Assembly: GCA_028278125.1 (NCBI GenBank)
Contig: JANQEY010000204.1
Span: 1 to 13,651 of the forward strand
Direction of reading: 5' to 3'
Source: a bacterium
Lineage (GTDB): Bacteria > Electryoneota > Electryoneia > Electryoneales > Electryoneaceae
Length of the DNA stretch: 13,651 nt
Shown here in pieces: positions 6,921 to 13,651 of this stretch. Position 1 is the stretch's first letter. The number at the start of each line of letters is the position of its first letter. Under the pieces are notes generated by a model. The model was not told where the DNA came from and searched no databases. It was given only the letters and a program-made list of their open reading frames with translations. A program made the position numbers and the translations under genes.

Positions 6921-8247
6921 GAGTTTCCTCCTCGGCAACGACCTCTTCTACTTTCTCTTCGACAACCGGTTCATCGATAACTTCTTCTGCTTTCTCTTCA
7001 ACCACCCGTTTTACAAGCATCCCCTCTTTCCGTCCTGTATGTTCAGCAAAAACAAGTGCCGTGGTACGATATGCAAGGTGCGCAAGCTTGGAGTATGGCA
7101 GGTACATGATCAGCGTAGCAACAAAAACGAGATGGGCAAAATAGGCCAGGTGCCTGTGTGGTTCGAGACGGACATAATGCAGTATTTCCGTTACGAAACC
7201 GGTAATAACAATCAGGAGGATAGTCCCCAGCAGCATCCAGTCGAAGTAAGATCCGGCACCAAACTTGTCACTTTTTAGAAGACGGTCTTTTGCCATCAGC
7301 AGGCAGCCTATCAGAACAGCCAGGCCACCAACATTCGCCAGGATTTTCCACGGACTCCAGAAACTGAATGGATAGACAAAATCACCTTTTATCAGTGGAT
7401 TAATTCCAGATGTTATCACCCAGCTGGTAACAACCGTGAGCGCAATAAAACCGAAGAAAACAAAGATATGTGACGTAAACCGTGGTTTTGATTTCTCGCA
7501 GGTATCAAAGTTGTCATGGGTGAAAATACTCTTGAGCACAGATAAAAAGCTGGGCCAGACTTTTTTAGTCCGCCCTCGAATACTCTGAAAATACCTGTTG
7601 TTCTTCATCGCCTTCCACTGGCGCCTGACACCGATTACCAGGATAATAATTGAGAGAATGGTGAAAAAGAAGAAAAAACTGTTCAGCAGCCAGTGCGGAA
7701 ATACACTGGAATAGGGATAGCTTATCTGCCCGCTCAGATCTCGAGTTATTCCCAGTGCGCTTTCAAAATTATCCCTGAAGTATAGTGCCAGTGTGAGAAG
7801 CAGTGCCGGAATACCCAGGAGTAGCGGAAGATATTGAGGTTGATTTACCCGTTTTCCAATAAAATATGGAATCGAATAATTGATGACTGCTTCCTGCCTG
7901 ATAGCACCGAGGATATCACCCGGATGAGCACCACGTGGACATCGTGTCGAGCAATCGTTGCACTGGTAACATAACCAGATATCCGGATCTGACAAGAGAC
8001 GATCCTTAAGGCCCCAGCTAATCCACGCCATCTCCTTTCGAGGGAATGGTCGCAGGTCAGGTGAAATGGTACATGTAGCCGAACATGTCCCACACTGAAA
8101 ACATTTCTCAAAGGTTGTACCTATCCGCTGACCCAGGATTCTCTTAAATTCGAGATCCGGTTCAACGAATTCCGGTTCACCAATGTCAGGGGCAGTAAGA
8201 GTAGCCTGCTGGACTTCCTGCGGTATGGATTCCGATTTATCCTGCAT
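6907..8247 (-). CDS. qmoC: QmoC-like subunit: HdrC-like ferredoxin domain fused to cytochrome b-like membrane domain
   Basis: The 446-residue protein begins with a cytoplasmic HdrC-like domain binding two [4Fe-4S] clusters: C49/52/55/59 and C93/96/99/103. From about 140 there are six likely membrane helices (near 140-157, 187-207, 259-279, 303-319, 338-356 and 370-386) of the NarI/HdrE type, with histidines such as H185, H260, H357 and H372 as candidate haem b ligands. In known Qmo complexes this subunit links menaquinone to the soluble QmoAB flavoproteins. The ATG at 8247 has GAGAGGA upstream. The protein is longer than the roughly 390 residues I recall for QmoC, because of an acidic Glu/Val-rich tail from about 413 to the end. 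The DNA for that tail overlaps the dsrJ start. Confidence 0.92.
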   Translation of the reverse strand: MQDKSESIPQEVQQATLTAPDIGEPEFVEPDLEFKRILGQRIGTTFEKCFQCGTCSATCTISPDLRPFPRKEMAWISWGLKDRLLSDPDIWLCYQCNDCSTRCPRGAHPGDILGAIRQEAVINYSIPYFIGKRVNQPQYLPLLLGIPALLLTLALYFRDNFESALGITRDLSGQISYPYSSVFPHWLLNSFFFFFTILSIIILVIGVRRQWKAMKNNRYFQSIRGRTKKVWPSFLSVLKSIFTHDNFDTCEKSKPRFTSHIFVFFGFIALTVVTSWVITSGINPLIKGDFVYPFSFWSPWKILANVGGLAVLIGCLLMAKDRLLKSDKFGAGSYFDWMLLGTILLIVITGFVTEILHYVRLEPHRHLAYFAHLVFVATLIMYLPYSKLAHLAYRTTALVFAEHTGRKEGMLVKRVVEEKAEEVIDEPVVEEKVEEVVAEEETHGEQ

Positions 8248-8275
8248 TGTCCTCTCGCTGTTTATTTTATTTTTC

Positions 8276-8294
8276 TATAACACTCCCTGTTATG
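8276..8294 (-). promoter_or_regulatory. Short hairpin in the qmoB-qmoC gap
   Basis: ATAACA (8277-8282) and TGTTAT (8288-8293) form a perfect 6-bp stem with a 5-base loop. It lies in the 83-bp gap, the largest within the gene series. On the transcribed strand it is followed by an A-rich stretch leading to the qmoC ribosome site, so it does not look like a terminator. It could affect mRNA processing or be chance. Confidence 0.2.
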
Positions 8295-8330
8295 TCTGGC
8301 AGCTATCTATAATAAACACCTAATCTTAAG

Positions 8331-10604
8331 CTACATTCCCTTAAACGGATTCATTCCGAATTCTTCAATCACCTCTTCGAAATCGTTAAATATTTTCTGA
8401 AGTTTTTCATATTCAGATATCTGGAGCTGGTGAATTTCAACCCTTTCATGTTCCATCGCCATCTGTTCCAGTTTTTCCCTGATATTTTCACCTCGGTAAT
8501 CCGCCAGCTCACTTCCCTTGATAAAGTGGCACTGGTAATCATCGCCATGTTTGCAACCTACCATGATTACGCCATCATAACCGGCCGAAATCGCCTCCTT
8601 GATCCAGGATGTATTTACCGATCCAAGGCACCTGACCGGAATTGCCCGGATAAAGGGATTATATTGGATATGATGTTTCCCCATCAGGTCCATTGCCGGA
8701 AAAGCATCGTTTTCGCACATTAGAGCAAGGATTCTCGGTTTTTCCTCATCCTCATCGGGAACTTCAACCGCCTTGATCATCGCCTCAACAATACCAACTG
8801 AAAAATCTTTGAACGAGACAATTCGTTCCGGACAGGCACCCATACAGACACCACAACGACGACACCTTGTCGCCCAAAGCAATGGGTTATATTTCTCATC
8901 TTCGTTGAGAACACCGAACGGGCATTCCTCGGTGCAACGTTTACACTGTGTACATCTCTGCAGGAAGAAATCCGGGTACGATTTATCACCGGCCCTTGGA
9001 TGAACCGCCTCTCCCCTGGCGATCATCTCAACACACTGGATGGCCTTTAATGCAGCGCCGGTGGCGTCTTCCCTGCTGTTCAGACCATCCATAGGTTGAC
9101 GAACACTCCCGGCGGGATAAATTCCTGTCCGTCGGCTTTCATATGGGAAACAGATAAAATGTGAATCCGGGAAACCGTACTTAAGGGTTGGAAGATCGGG
9201 TCCCAGGCGGTAGCTGAGGTTAAGGATTTCGGTACCCTCGTGTTGTTTGAGTTCTTCGACTTTTTTAGCCGCCTTTTCTTTTTGAACGTCCGATTCTCCC
9301 TCGGCAGCAATATGTTTTGCCTCTTCGAGTGCACGGATCGCCTCTCCATCAGCTGAATTAGGAATCATGCCCGCCGCGAGAACCACCAGGTCGACTTTGA
9401 CCTGGATCTGCTCACCCTGCATGGTATTCTTAGCTGTAAGCACTAAAGTCCAGTCATCCCCGGGCGATACATCCGCGACTTCTCCCCTGGTCAGGAATAC
9501 ACCCGTGTCTTCCTGCACCCGGCGGTAGAAATCCTCATACAGGCCGGGGGTACGCATGAACTCATAGAAGATATACGCCTTGGCTTCTTTATCCTGCTCT
9601 CGTAAATACATCGCCTGCTTCAATGATGTCATGCAGCAAATTGAAGAGCAGTATGAAAAATGTTCCTTATTTTTCGATCCTCCACACTGGATAAATGCTA
9701 TATTTTTAACCTCTTTGCCGTCAGATGGACGAACTATTTTCCCATGTTCCTTGACTATTTCTTCGAGCTCAATATTGCGGATGACATTTTCGAGTTTGCC
9801 GTATGACAGATTGTCCCGTGGTTCCTTAGGTCTCCAGCCCGTTGCCTGGACAATCGATCCCACGCGGAATTTATCGATTGTCTCGCCGTCAGTTTTACCA
9901 TTTCCATTGGACTTAAGTTTTACATCAAACAGTCCGGGCCCACCGGCAATTTCGCTGGTGTATGCTGACGTATAGACCTGGATATTCTTGTGATTCTCAA
10001 CTTTAACTGCGAGTGCATCAGCGCCGGTATCCTCGAGGTTACGGAAAGGTGGTTTCGTTGGGATTGACTTGTATTGTTTCGCCAGCCAACCACCCAGTTT
10101 AGCAGATTTTTCCACCAGCCTGACCTTGTACCCTGTATCTGCTGCTTCAAGGGCGGCCGTCATTCCGGTAATTCCCCCACCAACAACCAGAACTGTCTTG
10201 TCGATAGGTTCTTCCGGCTGGTAAGGTTCAACCGGTTCCATTTTCTGGACTTTAGCGATATACATGCGAACGTAGTCTTCCGCCATCATCTGTGTATCTT
10301 CATCATTTGGCGGTTGACAGTTCACCACGTGCTCCAGGAGAGGGATTTTCTCCACCGTAACATCATTAGGGAATTCTTTTCCAGAATAACGTCTTGGAGA
10401 AATCCCCACGATAACTACCTTGTTCAATCCCTCCTTCTTGATATCCTCGTTGATATCGTCAATCACAGAACCTTCGCAGGAACTTATTATTTTTGAAAAT
10501 GCTACTTTGCATTCGTTGTCCGCGATTTTTTTCAATTCATCAATATCGAGGGCGTTTGCAATCCCATAACCCTTGCAGATAAATATTCCAAGCTTATCTT
10601 CCAT
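8331..10604 (-). CDS. qmoB: QmoB-like HdrA-type flavoprotein with ferredoxin and MvhD domains
   Basis: The 757-residue protein has a short N-terminal region and then an HdrA-like FAD-binding fold with VGGGITGMTA at 141-150. The HdrA cysteine pattern is C307, C319, C323 and C324. Two [4Fe-4S] clusters are encoded by C551/554/557/561 and C581/584/587/591, followed by an MvhD-type [2Fe-2S] domain with C630, C659, C684 and C692. This architecture is that of QmoB, a partner of QmoA in moving electrons between menaquinone and a cytoplasmic acceptor such as APS reductase. The ATG at 10602-10604 has a purine-rich ribosome site that overlaps the end of qmoA, only 2 bp away, so the two are translationally coupled. 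No aprAB is visible in this window, so the acceptor here is unknown. Confidence 0.93.
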   Translation of the reverse strand: MEDKLGIFICKGYGIANALDIDELKKIADNECKVAFSKIISSCEGSVIDDINEDIKKEGLNKVVIVGISPRRYSGKEFPNDVTVEKIPLLEHVVNCQPPNDEDTQMMAEDYVRMYIAKVQKMEPVEPYQPEEPIDKTVLVVGGGITGMTAALEAADTGYKVRLVEKSAKLGGWLAKQYKSIPTKPPFRNLEDTGADALAVKVENHKNIQVYTSAYTSEIAGGPGLFDVKLKSNGNGKTDGETIDKFRVGSIVQATGWRPKEPRDNLSYGKLENVIRNIELEEIVKEHGKIVRPSDGKEVKNIAFIQCGGSKNKEHFSYCSSICCMTSLKQAMYLREQDKEAKAYIFYEFMRTPGLYEDFYRRVQEDTGVFLTRGEVADVSPGDDWTLVLTAKNTMQGEQIQVKVDLVVLAAGMIPNSADGEAIRALEEAKHIAAEGESDVQKEKAAKKVEELKQHEGTEILNLSYRLGPDLPTLKYGFPDSHFICFPYESRRTGIYPAGSVRQPMDGLNSREDATGAALKAIQCVEMIARGEAVHPRAGDKSYPDFFLQRCTQCKRCTEECPFGVLNEDEKYNPLLWATRCRRCGVCMGACPERIVSFKDFSVGIVEAMIKAVEVPDEDEEKPRILALMCENDAFPAMDLMGKHHIQYNPFIRAIPVRCLGSVNTSWIKEAISAGYDGVIMVGCKHGDDYQCHFIKGSELADYRGENIREKLEQMAMEHERVEIHQLQISEYEKLQKIFNDFEEVIEEFGMNPFKGM

Positions 10605-10606
10605 GG

Positions 10607-11869
10607 CTATTCCCCCCCTCTGACACTTTGAATCGCCTTTAGTGCCGCTGCTGTGGATTCTTTTGTTGTTCGTGCCACATCACAGGGATGCTTAGCGCAC
10701 CCCAACGCGAATATCCCGTTATTCTCTCCGGAACCATCCAGGAAACCGTATTCATCCATTTCTATTCCGGCAGGAAGGTTAAGCTCATCCGTATTCGGGA
10801 CAACGCCGGTTGCCAGCACCACCAGGTCGAAGCCTTCGTGATGAATCTCCCCTGACAGAGTATCTTCTACATCCAGGATCAAATTGTTGGTGTTCGGATC
10901 TTCTTCGATATTGGCAACCTTACCCTTGAATGCTGCAAAGTTATCATCTTCCAGCATATCGTAGAAGAATTTCTCCAGCCTGCCAATAGTCCGGATATCT
11001 ATATAAAAGACAGTGACCTTTGCTTTCTCGTTCTTCTCGCGGACATACCTTGCCTGTTTCAACGATGCCATACAACAGACCGCTGAACAGTACGGTAGAT
11101 GGTTTTCATCTCTTGATCCCGCGCATTGGACAAAAGCGATATTTTCAGCTTTTATGCCGTCAGAGGGACGAACAATCTTGCCTTTGGTTGGACCACTTCT
11201 CGACGCGATTCTTTCCATCTGGACATTGGTGATGATATTCGGAAATTTCTCAAATCCAAGGTTGTCCAGGTTGATAGCGTCGTACGGACGCCAACCCGTA
11301 GCGATTATCACCGCCCCCACATCAACCTTAATCTCTTCCTCCATCATCCCGAGGTCGATAGTCCCGGCAGGGCATAATTCTTTGAGCTTCTTGGCGTCAG
11401 CATCGGAAAGTGCTTCCCTGTCAATTACGTATTGCGAAGGGTATGCCATCTCATGCGGCATATAAAGCGCCTTGGTCTTATCCATACCAAGGTTGAAGTC
11501 ATTCACTCTCTCAGAAGAAATCTTTTCGATGATTGAATCGTCAGGCGTATATTCCCCGGTCACATACCTGGGATTGACTTTTATCATCGCCTTAAAATTA
11601 CCGGCTGTCCCGGTTATTTCTTCGACTGAGGCCAGTGTATAAACTGTGATACGTGGATTTTGCTTGATCCGTCTTGCGTTTATCTCAAATCCACATGTGG
11701 GAGGGCACATCTTTGGAAAATAACGGTAGGTTCTTATAACACGTCCGCCTAAGTAAGCCTCTTTTTCTACCAGGATGACATTGTATCCTACTTCCGCGGC
11801 TTCCACCGCCGCCGTCATCCCTCCAATACCTCCTCCGATAACAAGAATAGGTTTTGTTTTTGTATTCAT
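10607..11869 (-). CDS. qmoA: QmoA-like HdrA-type flavoprotein
   Basis: The 420-residue protein is close to the usual QmoA length. It has an N-terminal FAD-binding GGGIGG motif at 12-17, FPKMCPPTCG (51-60) with C55 and C59, the HdrA-type set C249, C261, C265 and C266, and a C-terminal C391/C396 pair in LGCAKHPCDVAR. QmoA is the cytoplasmic flavin subunit of the quinone-interacting membrane oxidoreductase. It lacks the ferredoxin insert found in methanogen HdrA, as expected for QmoA. The ATG at 11867-11869 has AAGGGA upstream. It is the first gene of the minus-strand series; a candidate promoter lies 50-90 bp upstream. Confidence 0.94.
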   Translation of the reverse strand: MNTKTKPILVIGGGIGGMTAAVEAAEVGYNVILVEKEAYLGGRVIRTYRYFPKMCPPTCGFEINARRIKQNPRITVYTLASVEEITGTAGNFKAMIKVNPRYVTGEYTPDDSIIEKISSERVNDFNLGMDKTKALYMPHEMAYPSQYVIDREALSDADAKKLKELCPAGTIDLGMMEEEIKVDVGAVIIATGWRPYDAINLDNLGFEKFPNIITNVQMERIASRSGPTKGKIVRPSDGIKAENIAFVQCAGSRDENHLPYCSAVCCMASLKQARYVREKNEKAKVTVFYIDIRTIGRLEKFFYDMLEDDNFAAFKGKVANIEEDPNTNNLILDVEDTLSGEIHHEGFDLVVLATGVVPNTDELNLPAGIEMDEYGFLDGSGENNGIFALGCAKHPCDVARTTKESTAAALKAIQSVRGGE

Positions 11870-11917
11870 GAATCTTCCCTTAACCTGGATTCAGAATCTG
11901 TTCACTTGTACCCGGAT

Positions 11918-11961
11918 TAATTGTTATCTATATGCAATTAGTCGTTCTCAGTTAATGCAAT
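11918..11961 (-). promoter_or_regulatory. Candidate promoter and dyad upstream of qmoA
   Basis: On the minus strand, TTAACT (11955-11950) and TATAGA (11932-11927) are 17 bp apart, each 4 of 6 to the sigma70 consensus. A perfect inverted repeat, TAATTG at 11918-11923 and CAATTA at 11935-11940, is centred on the -10 element. A 7-bp direct repeat, ATGCAAT, lies at 11932-11938 and 11955-11961, 23 bp apart, about two helical turns. Together these suggest an operator over a promoter, but AT-rich DNA yields such matches easily. Confidence 0.35.
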
Positions 11962-12697
11962 GAACTGTCACCACGATCTTTCAAGCTCAGGTGAGATATC
12001 TTGTATTTCACTAATGAGCCGTAAACGTAGCAAGCATAACTGGATAAAAGAGGCTACCTCCCCTATTAAATGAAGATTATGCAGTCTTATACTACATCTA
12101 AGAAGCTAATAAATATGATTATGTGCTCGACCAGCGGGAAAATCTTAAAAACGTTACCGTTTTGCTTTATAATTGTGGTTCAGTAGATGGCATATCACAG
12201 GTTGTGATTAAATATTAATAGCAATTATATACCAGAGCAAGTTATTGAGTGTTGATTTACAAAAATATTAGTTTAAACCAACATTTTTCCCATCTTCTTA
12301 TACTTGCATAGGATATGATTGAAATAATTGTTTTTATCGAATAATCAATACCAATCAAGAACTTATGATGAGATATTTCAGTGCAAAAGTTAGACATATC
12401 TAAAAAATTACGATCGCTTTGATCATTATTACTCTCGTTTGTTTCAATTAATCTGCCAATATGTTATACTAGTCTAACATTTTTGAAGAAAACAGGCTAA
12501 CCAGTACAACAATTTTTCATATAAAGCAAAATATAATGAGAATAATTAATTTGGCTCACTATTCAGGGAAGAATAAAACAGGTGAGTAAAATATAAACAA
12601 TCATATCCATATATTTATTAATTAAATATGATTAATGAGTTATTTAACTCATATATTTCATAAAATCTCCAATTAATCGACTTTAGTAAAGGTAAAC
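11962..12697. other. AT-rich stretch without a recognisable gene
   Basis: I find no convincing coding region here on either strand. It holds only short dyads: ATCACA-GGT-TGTGAT at 12194-12208, AAAACG-TTAC-CGTTTT at 12148-12163, ATGTTA-N8-TAACAT followed by four T at 12461-12484 (+), and ATGAGTT-ATTT-AACTCAT at 12635-12652. None matches a motif I can name. The composition is clearly more AT-rich than the qmo-dsr genes. It may be decayed DNA downstream of the former tRNA gene, or a long leader or regulatory region. Confidence 0.5.
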
Positions 12698-12727
12698 AAA
12701 AAAAGGATTACATTTCGAAATGTAATC
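12698..12727 (-). terminator. Rho-independent terminator behind the tRNA-Arg fragment
   Basis: GATTACATTTC at 12706-12716 and GAAATGTAATC at 12717-12727 make a perfect 22-bp palindrome. On the minus strand it is followed by C and seven T (12704-12698). It lies 13 bp after the 3' end of the tRNA fragment, the usual place for a tRNA terminator, so it is probably the original terminator of that tRNA gene. Confidence 0.8.
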
Positions 12728-12741
12728 ATTTTATTATTAAG

Positions 12742-12786
12742 TACCCCCGGCGCGAGTCGAACACGCGACCTACAGATTAGGAATCT
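12742..12786 (-). other. 3' fragment of tRNA-Arg(CCU), probable attR attachment site
   Basis: On the minus strand this 45-bp stretch runs from the last three bases of the 5' anticodon stem to the discriminator base. It contains the anticodon loop TTCCTAA (anticodon CCU, 12781-12779), a TTCGACT T-loop with five paired stem positions, and the 3' acceptor strand CGGGGGT. CCA is not encoded. The 5' half is missing: the sequence before it has no matching acceptor strand and no D-arm, and positions 27-28 of the anticodon stem no longer pair. A loss of homology exactly at the anticodon stem is the usual signature of a tyrosine-integrase att core. The fragment with its terminator would be the displaced native end (attR), with the inserted DNA on the higher-coordinate side. 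No integrase gene is in view. Confidence 0.7.
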
Positions 12787-13026
12787 CGTATTTACAAAAC
12801 CAACCGCATTATATCACTATTAACCACACGTACATATTTCCTAAACACAGAATCCTCTTTTGTTACCTTTTGCTAGGTTTTATGGGTTTTCGCTGCATAG
12901 TGCCACAATAGTGCTACATTTCCCCTCATTAATAAATCACATTATTTTTGGTTGTTTTCGAAAATGTTTCAGATCCATTACAGATCGACTGAATTACTCA
13001 AATATTATCAATTTCCCATCGTGAAT
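12787..13026. other. Non-coding stretch beside the att-like site
   Basis: No supportable gene lies between the tRNA fragment and the permease stop. If the att reading is right, this is the terminal segment of an integrated element. Its only distinct structure is the tandem repeat at 12897-12918. Confidence 0.4.
12897..12918. repeat. Two tandem 11-bp direct repeats near the att-like site
   Basis: ATAGTGCCACA (12897-12907) is followed directly by ATAGTGCTACA (12908-12918), with one difference in 11 bases. The pair lies about 110 bp from the tRNA fragment, on the inferred element side. Integrase arm-type sites are often short direct repeats at such distances, so this is a candidate for one. The repeats themselves are plain in the sequence; the role is inferred. 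Confidence 0.5.
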
Positions 13027-13651
13027 TTATATGTCCTGTCTAGAGAATAATCGGTTTGCAATCGCTATAGGAATTACGATCCAGAGAAACAGGGCAATAA
13101 AACCATACAGGCTTGCGATTGTTTGAGAACCGGTCGTCTTGACAAGAGTCGCACCTGCCGGACCGAACAACTGTGCTCCACCAACAGAGAGCAGGGAAAG
13201 AACCCTGCTTATATCAATGGGATTGCCCAGCAATCCTGCCAAAAGGAAAGTTTTGAGTGTTGCAGGTTCAAGATAGAGAGTGCTTCCAAGGATAATAAGA
13301 CCATAGATCAACTCATAAAACAGCCATACCGCAAAGGCAATCCCCAGGGCTATCTGGCGTCGTTGTACAAACAAAACGATCATGAAAGAAATACTGCAGA
13401 AAACAATTCCAAGAAGAAGTGAATTCAGGATTACGATTGCATAAGAAAGAGCGCCTTCTGTTCCAATGTTCAATGCAATGATTATCCCGGCTAAACCCAA
13501 TCCGAAGAGGGTCGAGCCACAGACGACAGATACCAGGCCGATATACTTTCCAATCAGGATTTTACTGCGTGAAACAGGTTGGGACACCAGGAGTTCAAGA
13601 TATTCTCTATTAGTCTGGAAACTGTATATACCGAGGATCAAGGCAAAAAGT
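13027..13651 (-). CDS. NosY-like ABC-2 family permease, 5' end beyond the window
   Basis: The frame is open through the right edge (codons for L-F-A precede a TTG at 13641), so the start is outside the window; about 208 residues are visible. The sequence has NREYLELLVSQPVSR, which is the coupling region seen in ABC-2 permeases, and then about five hydrophobic helices. It also has LLGNPIDISRV, resembling the NP(V/A)D region of NosY. NosY-type permeases work with an ATPase, probably encoded upstream beyond the edge, to move or mature a substrate at the membrane. The final residues RLFSRQDI resemble the family's C-terminus. It may instead be a generic ABC-2 exporter subunit. It lies on the inferred element side of the att site. 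Confidence 0.75.
   Translation of the reverse strand, partial: LFALILGIYSFQTNREYLELLVSQPVSRSKILIGKYIGLVSVVCGSTLFGLGLAGIIIALNIGTEGALSYAIVILNSLLLGIVFCSISFMIVLFVQRRQIALGIAFAVWLFYELIYGLIILGSTLYLEPATLKTFLLAGLLGNPIDISRVLSLLSVGGAQLFGPAGATLVKTTGSQTIASLYGFIALFLWIVIPIAIANRLFSRQDI

Noticed and set aside
9580..9975. Long plus-strand reading frames opposite qmoB and other genes
   Set aside because: They lie opposite strongly conserved genes, have no recognisable domains and no ribosome sites, and are shadows of the minus-strand genes.
12194..12208. CRP/FNR-type operator
   Set aside because: The half-sites TCACA and TGTGA are in the reverse order and only three bases apart, unlike the TGTGA-N6-TCACA site.
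11962..12697. CRISPR array in the AT-rich gap
   Set aside because: There are no regularly spaced repeats, only isolated short dyads.
12742..12840. Complete tRNA-Arg gene on the minus strand
   Set aside because: The T-arm, anticodon loop and 3' acceptor strand are present, but no 5' acceptor strand or D-arm can be found.

Overview
The window reads as a contig fragment from an anaerobic bacterium with membrane-bound sulfur or sulfate energy metabolism. The evidence is a set of QmoABC and DsrJOP-type redox proteins, a Tat-exported iron-sulfur protein and menaquinone-type membrane subunits. There is no rRNA or other marker gene. Desulfobacterota or an uncultured sulfur-cycling phylum would fit, but the sequence does not decide between them.

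Layout, left to right. Bases 1-234 form a 94-bp perfect inverted repeat around a 46-bp spacer. This looks like a fold-back artefact that cuts off the start of the first gene, because the spacer continues that gene only when read on the minus strand. Bases 142-1566 (+) hold the C-terminal part of a PEP/pyruvate-binding-domain protein fused to a nucleotidyltransferase domain. Convergent to it, 1589-2440 (-) is a metallophosphoesterase with its own candidate promoter.

The core of the window is one minus-strand gene series from 11869 down to 2636: qmoA, qmoB, qmoC, dsrJ-like, dsrO-like, dsrP-like, a membrane histidine kinase and a single-domain response regulator. Most junctions are a few bases apart or overlap, and the largest gap is 83 bp (qmoB-qmoC), so a single operon is likely. 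QmoA and QmoB are cytoplasmic HdrA-like flavoproteins. QmoC joins them to the membrane through an HdrC-like ferredoxin domain and a NarI/HdrE-like cytochrome b domain. DsrJ (periplasmic triheme cytochrome c), DsrO (exported [4Fe-4S] protein) and DsrP (NrfD-like quinone-interacting membrane protein) normally belong to DsrMKJOP. Here DsrM and DsrK are absent and QmoABC sits in their place. I infer a hybrid quinone-linked transmembrane complex (QmoABC-JOP) with a dedicated two-component system. This is the most interesting content of the window.

Upstream of qmoA lies about 1.15 kb without a convincing gene, mostly AT-rich. It holds a candidate qmo promoter with a dyad, a strong terminator, and the displaced 3' half of a tRNA-Arg(CCU) gene that looks like an attR site. 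Next to this site are two tandem 11-bp repeats. The window ends in a truncated NosY-like ABC-2 permease, which the att geometry would place on the inserted-element side.
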